Shown here one piece after another: positions 5,708 to 7,008 of a stretch of DNA of 7,008 nucleotides. The DNA is taken from the NCBI GenBank assembly GCA_002449635.1, contig DJXF01000100.1, forward strand, positions 4,763 to 11,770, written 5' to 3'. Position 1 is the first letter of the stretch, and the number at the start of each line of letters is the position of its first letter. The notes under the pieces are model-generated. The model saw only the letters and a list, made by a program, of their open reading frames with translations. It was not told the DNA's origin and did not search any database. The DNA is from Clostridiales bacterium UBA7011. GTDB lineage: Bacteria > Bacillota > Clostridia > Oscillospirales > Butyricicoccaceae. The translations under genes were made by a program, and so were the position numbers.

Positions 5708-5732
5708 TTGTATAGCACCTCCTTGAAAAATG

Positions 5733-5783
5733 TGGTAATGGCGAGACGCTTGTCATCTCAGAGGATGGACGCGCTCTCCCACC
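5733..5783 (-). promoter_or_regulatory. Candidate L1-binding translational operator before rplK
   Basis: On the minus strand GTGG (5782-5779) pairs with CCAC (5736-5733). Inside lie a GA on one side, seven bases (GCCATTA) on the other, and an inner stem GAGCGC / GCG-U-CUC with a one-base bulge. It matches the copy before rplA in outer stem, GA side and seven-base A/U-rich side. It ends 9 bases before the rplK AAGGAGG, so a bound protein could block initiation. L1 is the expected ligand from known L11-L1 operon control. Confidence 0.55.
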
Positions 5784-5799
5784 TGCCAAACGAGGGAAA

Positions 5800-6408
5800 T
5801 CAATCCTCAACGGCTTCGACCTGACTGAGCTCAAGCTCAACCGGGGTCTCGCGCCCGAACACGGGAACCGTAATATGGACCCTGTTCTGTCCCATGTCGA
5901 TTTCATCGACAACGCCAATGTAATCGGCGAGCGGACCGCCGCAGACGCGAACGGAATCACCAACCTTGTAGCTGAGTTCGATCTGTGCCTCATGTGCAGC
6001 GGCGCCCCACTTTGCTGCCTCCTCGTCCGTGAGCGGGAGGGGCTTGTTCGAGTTGGGGCTGACGAAACCGGTGCAGCCGCGCGTGTTGCGCACGAGATAC
6101 CAGCTCTCGTCGGTCAGGATCATCTTGACAAGGACATAGCCCGGGAACAGCTTGCGCTCAACCTCGACGCTCTTCTGTTCCTGTACTTCAATCGGGTTTC
6201 CGTCCGCATCCTTCATGATCTTGCCGTTCTCGTCTCTTTTTTTGACGGTAACGGTTTTGACCTCGTGCGCGGTTTCGACCGGGATGGTCACGTCGGTGAT
6301 CAGATCGTACAGCTTGCGGTTTTCAACCGCCTTCATAATGGATGAGGCTACTTTGTTCTCGTAGCCGGAGTAGGTATGAATGACATACCATTTTGGAGTT
6401 TCAGACAT
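5800..6408 (-). CDS. nusG: Transcription elongation/termination factor NusG
   Basis: NusG binds the RNA polymerase clamp through its NGN domain, affecting pausing and processivity; its KOW domain contacts Rho or ribosomal S10. The 202-residue protein starts WYVIHTYSGYENKV (7-20). It has the NGN blocks KLFPGYVLVKM (86-96), SWYLVRNTRGCTGFV (102-116) and LPLTDEEAAKW (124-134). The C-terminal KOW domain is at 148-202 (VGDSVRVCGGPLADYIGVVDEID). Residues about 54-84 form a charged insertion (DENGKIMKDADGNP region) between the first part of NGN and FPGY, larger than in Bacillus NusG. The start ATG follows GGAAAGG and lies 20 bp after secE, the standard secE-nusG pair. Confidence 0.97.
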   Translation of the reverse strand: MSETPKWYVIHTYSGYENKVASSIMKAVENRKLYDLITDVTIPVETAHEVKTVTVKKRDENGKIMKDADGNPIEVQEQKSVEVERKLFPGYVLVKMILTDESWYLVRNTRGCTGFVSPNSNKPLPLTDEEAAKWGAAAHEAQIELSYKVGDSVRVCGGPLADYIGVVDEIDMGQNRVHITVPVFGRETPVELELSQVEAVED

Positions 6409-6428
6409 CAGTTCTCAAACCTTTCCGC

Positions 6429-6692
6429 TTACGCAGCCACGGTAATCAGCGTCGTGATACCCAGATTGAAGATTGCATCCAGAATCCAGATAAACACACC
6501 GATGACAAGAATCGTAGCTACAACGATAAGAGTGTTGTTCGTTGTCTGCTTGCGGGTCGGCCACACAATCTTTTTGCATTCGCTTCTCAGATCGCGGAAC
6601 CACTTGCCAATTCGGGAAAAGAAGCCCGGCTTCTTCTCCTTCACGGAGTTTTTGCTCTTCTTTTCAGAAGCATTCTGCTCTTTCTTTGCCAT
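6429..6692 (-). CDS. secE: Preprotein translocase subunit SecE
   Basis: SecE clamps and stabilises SecY in the SecYEG channel of the cytoplasmic membrane. This is the short, single-span Gram-positive form with 87 residues. It has a Lys-rich cytoplasmic tail (1-22), the conserved amphipathic helix and hinge FRDLRSECKKIVWPTRKQT (32-50), and one transmembrane segment at about 53-75. The WPTR motif is the family hallmark. The start ATG has AAAGGA 9 bases upstream. It lies 23 bp after rpmG and 20 bp before nusG. Confidence 0.97.
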   Translation of the reverse strand: MAKKEQNASEKKSKNSVKEKKPGFFSRIGKWFRDLRSECKKIVWPTRKQTTNNTLIVVATILVIGVFIWILDAIFNLGITTLITVAA

Positions 6693-6715
6693 GAAGCCGT
6701 ATCCTTTCTCCAGAC

Positions 6716-6865
6716 TTACTTGCTCTCACGATGCAACGTGTGCTTCCGGCAGAACGGGCAGTACTTGTTCATCTCGAGACGTTCGGGATTGTTCTTCTTG
6801 TTCTTCATTGTGTCGTAGTTTCTCTGCTTGCACTCTGTGCATGCCAAAGTTACTTTAACGCGCAT
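6716..6865 (-). CDS. rpmG: 50S ribosomal protein L33 (zinc-binding type)
   Basis: L33 is a small 50S protein near the E site. This 49-residue copy is the four-cysteine (C+) form, with CxxC pairs at C9/C12 and C36/C39 (LACTECKQRNY and YCPFCRKHT) making a zinc ribbon. It begins MRVKVTLACTEC and ends HRESK, as usual for Firmicutes L33. The ATG has AAGGAGG 7 bases upstream. It opens the operon. Zinc-free paralogues often exist elsewhere in such genomes, but none is visible here. Confidence 0.97.
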   Translation of the reverse strand: MRVKVTLACTECKQRNYDTMKNKKNNPERLEMNKYCPFCRKHTLHRESK

Positions 6866-6920
6866 AACGGCACCTCCTTAAATAATTGCCTCCCTTTGCA
6901 GGCTTGCTCTGTGTTTCAGC

Positions 6921-6972
6921 GCAAAAAAAATACCCTGCATAGGTGTTATCATTATAACACACAGGGTATTTT
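6921..6972 (-). terminator. Terminator-like hairpin overlapping the operon promoter
   Basis: On the minus strand AATACCCTG (6970-6962) pairs with CAGGGTATT (6937-6929) over 9 bp, extendable by A-T pairs. A nested 7-bp stem lies at 6943-6949 with 6954-6960. An uninterrupted T-run follows (to 6923). RNA arriving from upstream of the window could form it and terminate. RNA begun at the operon promoter lacks the 5' arm and would not. On the plus strand the stem is followed by TTTTCC, so weak bidirectional use is possible. Confidence 0.7.
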
Positions 6973-6979
6973 CCGTCAA
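6951..6979 (-). promoter_or_regulatory. Main promoter of the rpmG-secE-nusG-rplKAJL operon
   Basis: On the minus strand -35 TTGACG (6979-6974) is followed after 17 bases by a perfect -10 TATAAT (6956-6951). Transcription should begin near 6945, giving a leader of about 80 nt before rpmG. The -10 lies inside an inverted repeat, GTGTTAT-N4-ATAACAC (6943-6960), itself nested in a terminator-like stem. Confidence 0.9.
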
Positions 6980-7008
6980 TGCTGTTTCTGCGATTGTTTT
7001 GCACAAAA

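Noticed and set aside
6866..7008. A tRNA gene near rpmG, as found beside secE in many Firmicutes
   Set aside because: No cloverleaf or TPsiC-like GTTCRA block is present; the region is explained by the promoter, the hairpin and a short leader.
1..7008. Mobile element, CRISPR array, defence island or other accessory system
   Set aside because: There are no transposase or integrase genes, no spaced repeats and no terminal inverted repeats. The window is mostly core housekeeping genes with a transporter and an oxidoreductase.

Overview
This window comes from a moderately GC-rich Firmicute, most plausibly a gut-type Clostridia (Oscillospiraceae-like). The evidence is strong AGGAGG-type ribosome binding sites before nearly every gene, a four-cysteine L33, a Firmicutes-style NusG, an L10 leader with an intrinsic terminator, and a long-chain polyol dehydrogenase of the roughly 540-residue kind common in anaerobic gut Firmicutes. 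The family-level placement is an inference.

Layout. (1) Positions 1-1178, minus strand: a membrane transporter of the ArsB/NhaD/SLC13 ion-transporter superfamily, cut off at its C-terminus by the window edge. (2) Positions 1179-1521: a divergent regulatory region with a strong minus-strand promoter and a structured leader for the transporter, two similar inverted repeats, and a plus-strand extended -10 promoter. (3) Positions 1537-3153, plus strand: a mannitol dehydrogenase / fructuronate reductase family oxidoreductase, ending at a strong terminator. (4) Positions 3210-6979, minus strand: a translation/transcription core operon read as rpmG - secE - nusG - rplK - rplA - rplJ - rplL. It closes with a UUCG-capped terminator that faces the dehydrogenase terminator. 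rpoB and rpoC, the usual neighbours after rplL, are not there.

How it works together. One promoter before rpmG (TTGACG-17-TATAAT) should drive the whole operon. It supplies ribosomal proteins L33, L11, L1, L10 and L7/L12, the SecE translocon subunit and the elongation factor NusG. Three RNA control points are visible inside it. Two are near-identical candidate L1-binding operators, one just before the rplK ribosome binding site and one just before that of rplA. The third is an L10 leader before rplJ with its own promoter (TTGACA-17-TACAAT), a perfect 12-bp terminator, and a perfectly complementary 12-nt antiterminator strand at the 5' end of the transcript. Together they would let L1 and L10 set the expression of their own genes.

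I found no mobile element, CRISPR array, tRNA or rRNA. I also found no wholly new multi-gene system. The points most worth a second look are the RNA switches, the promoter buried in a terminator before rpmG, the substituted catalytic-site residue in the dehydrogenase, the possible coupled leader peptide of the transporter, and the break in rplL-rpoB synteny.
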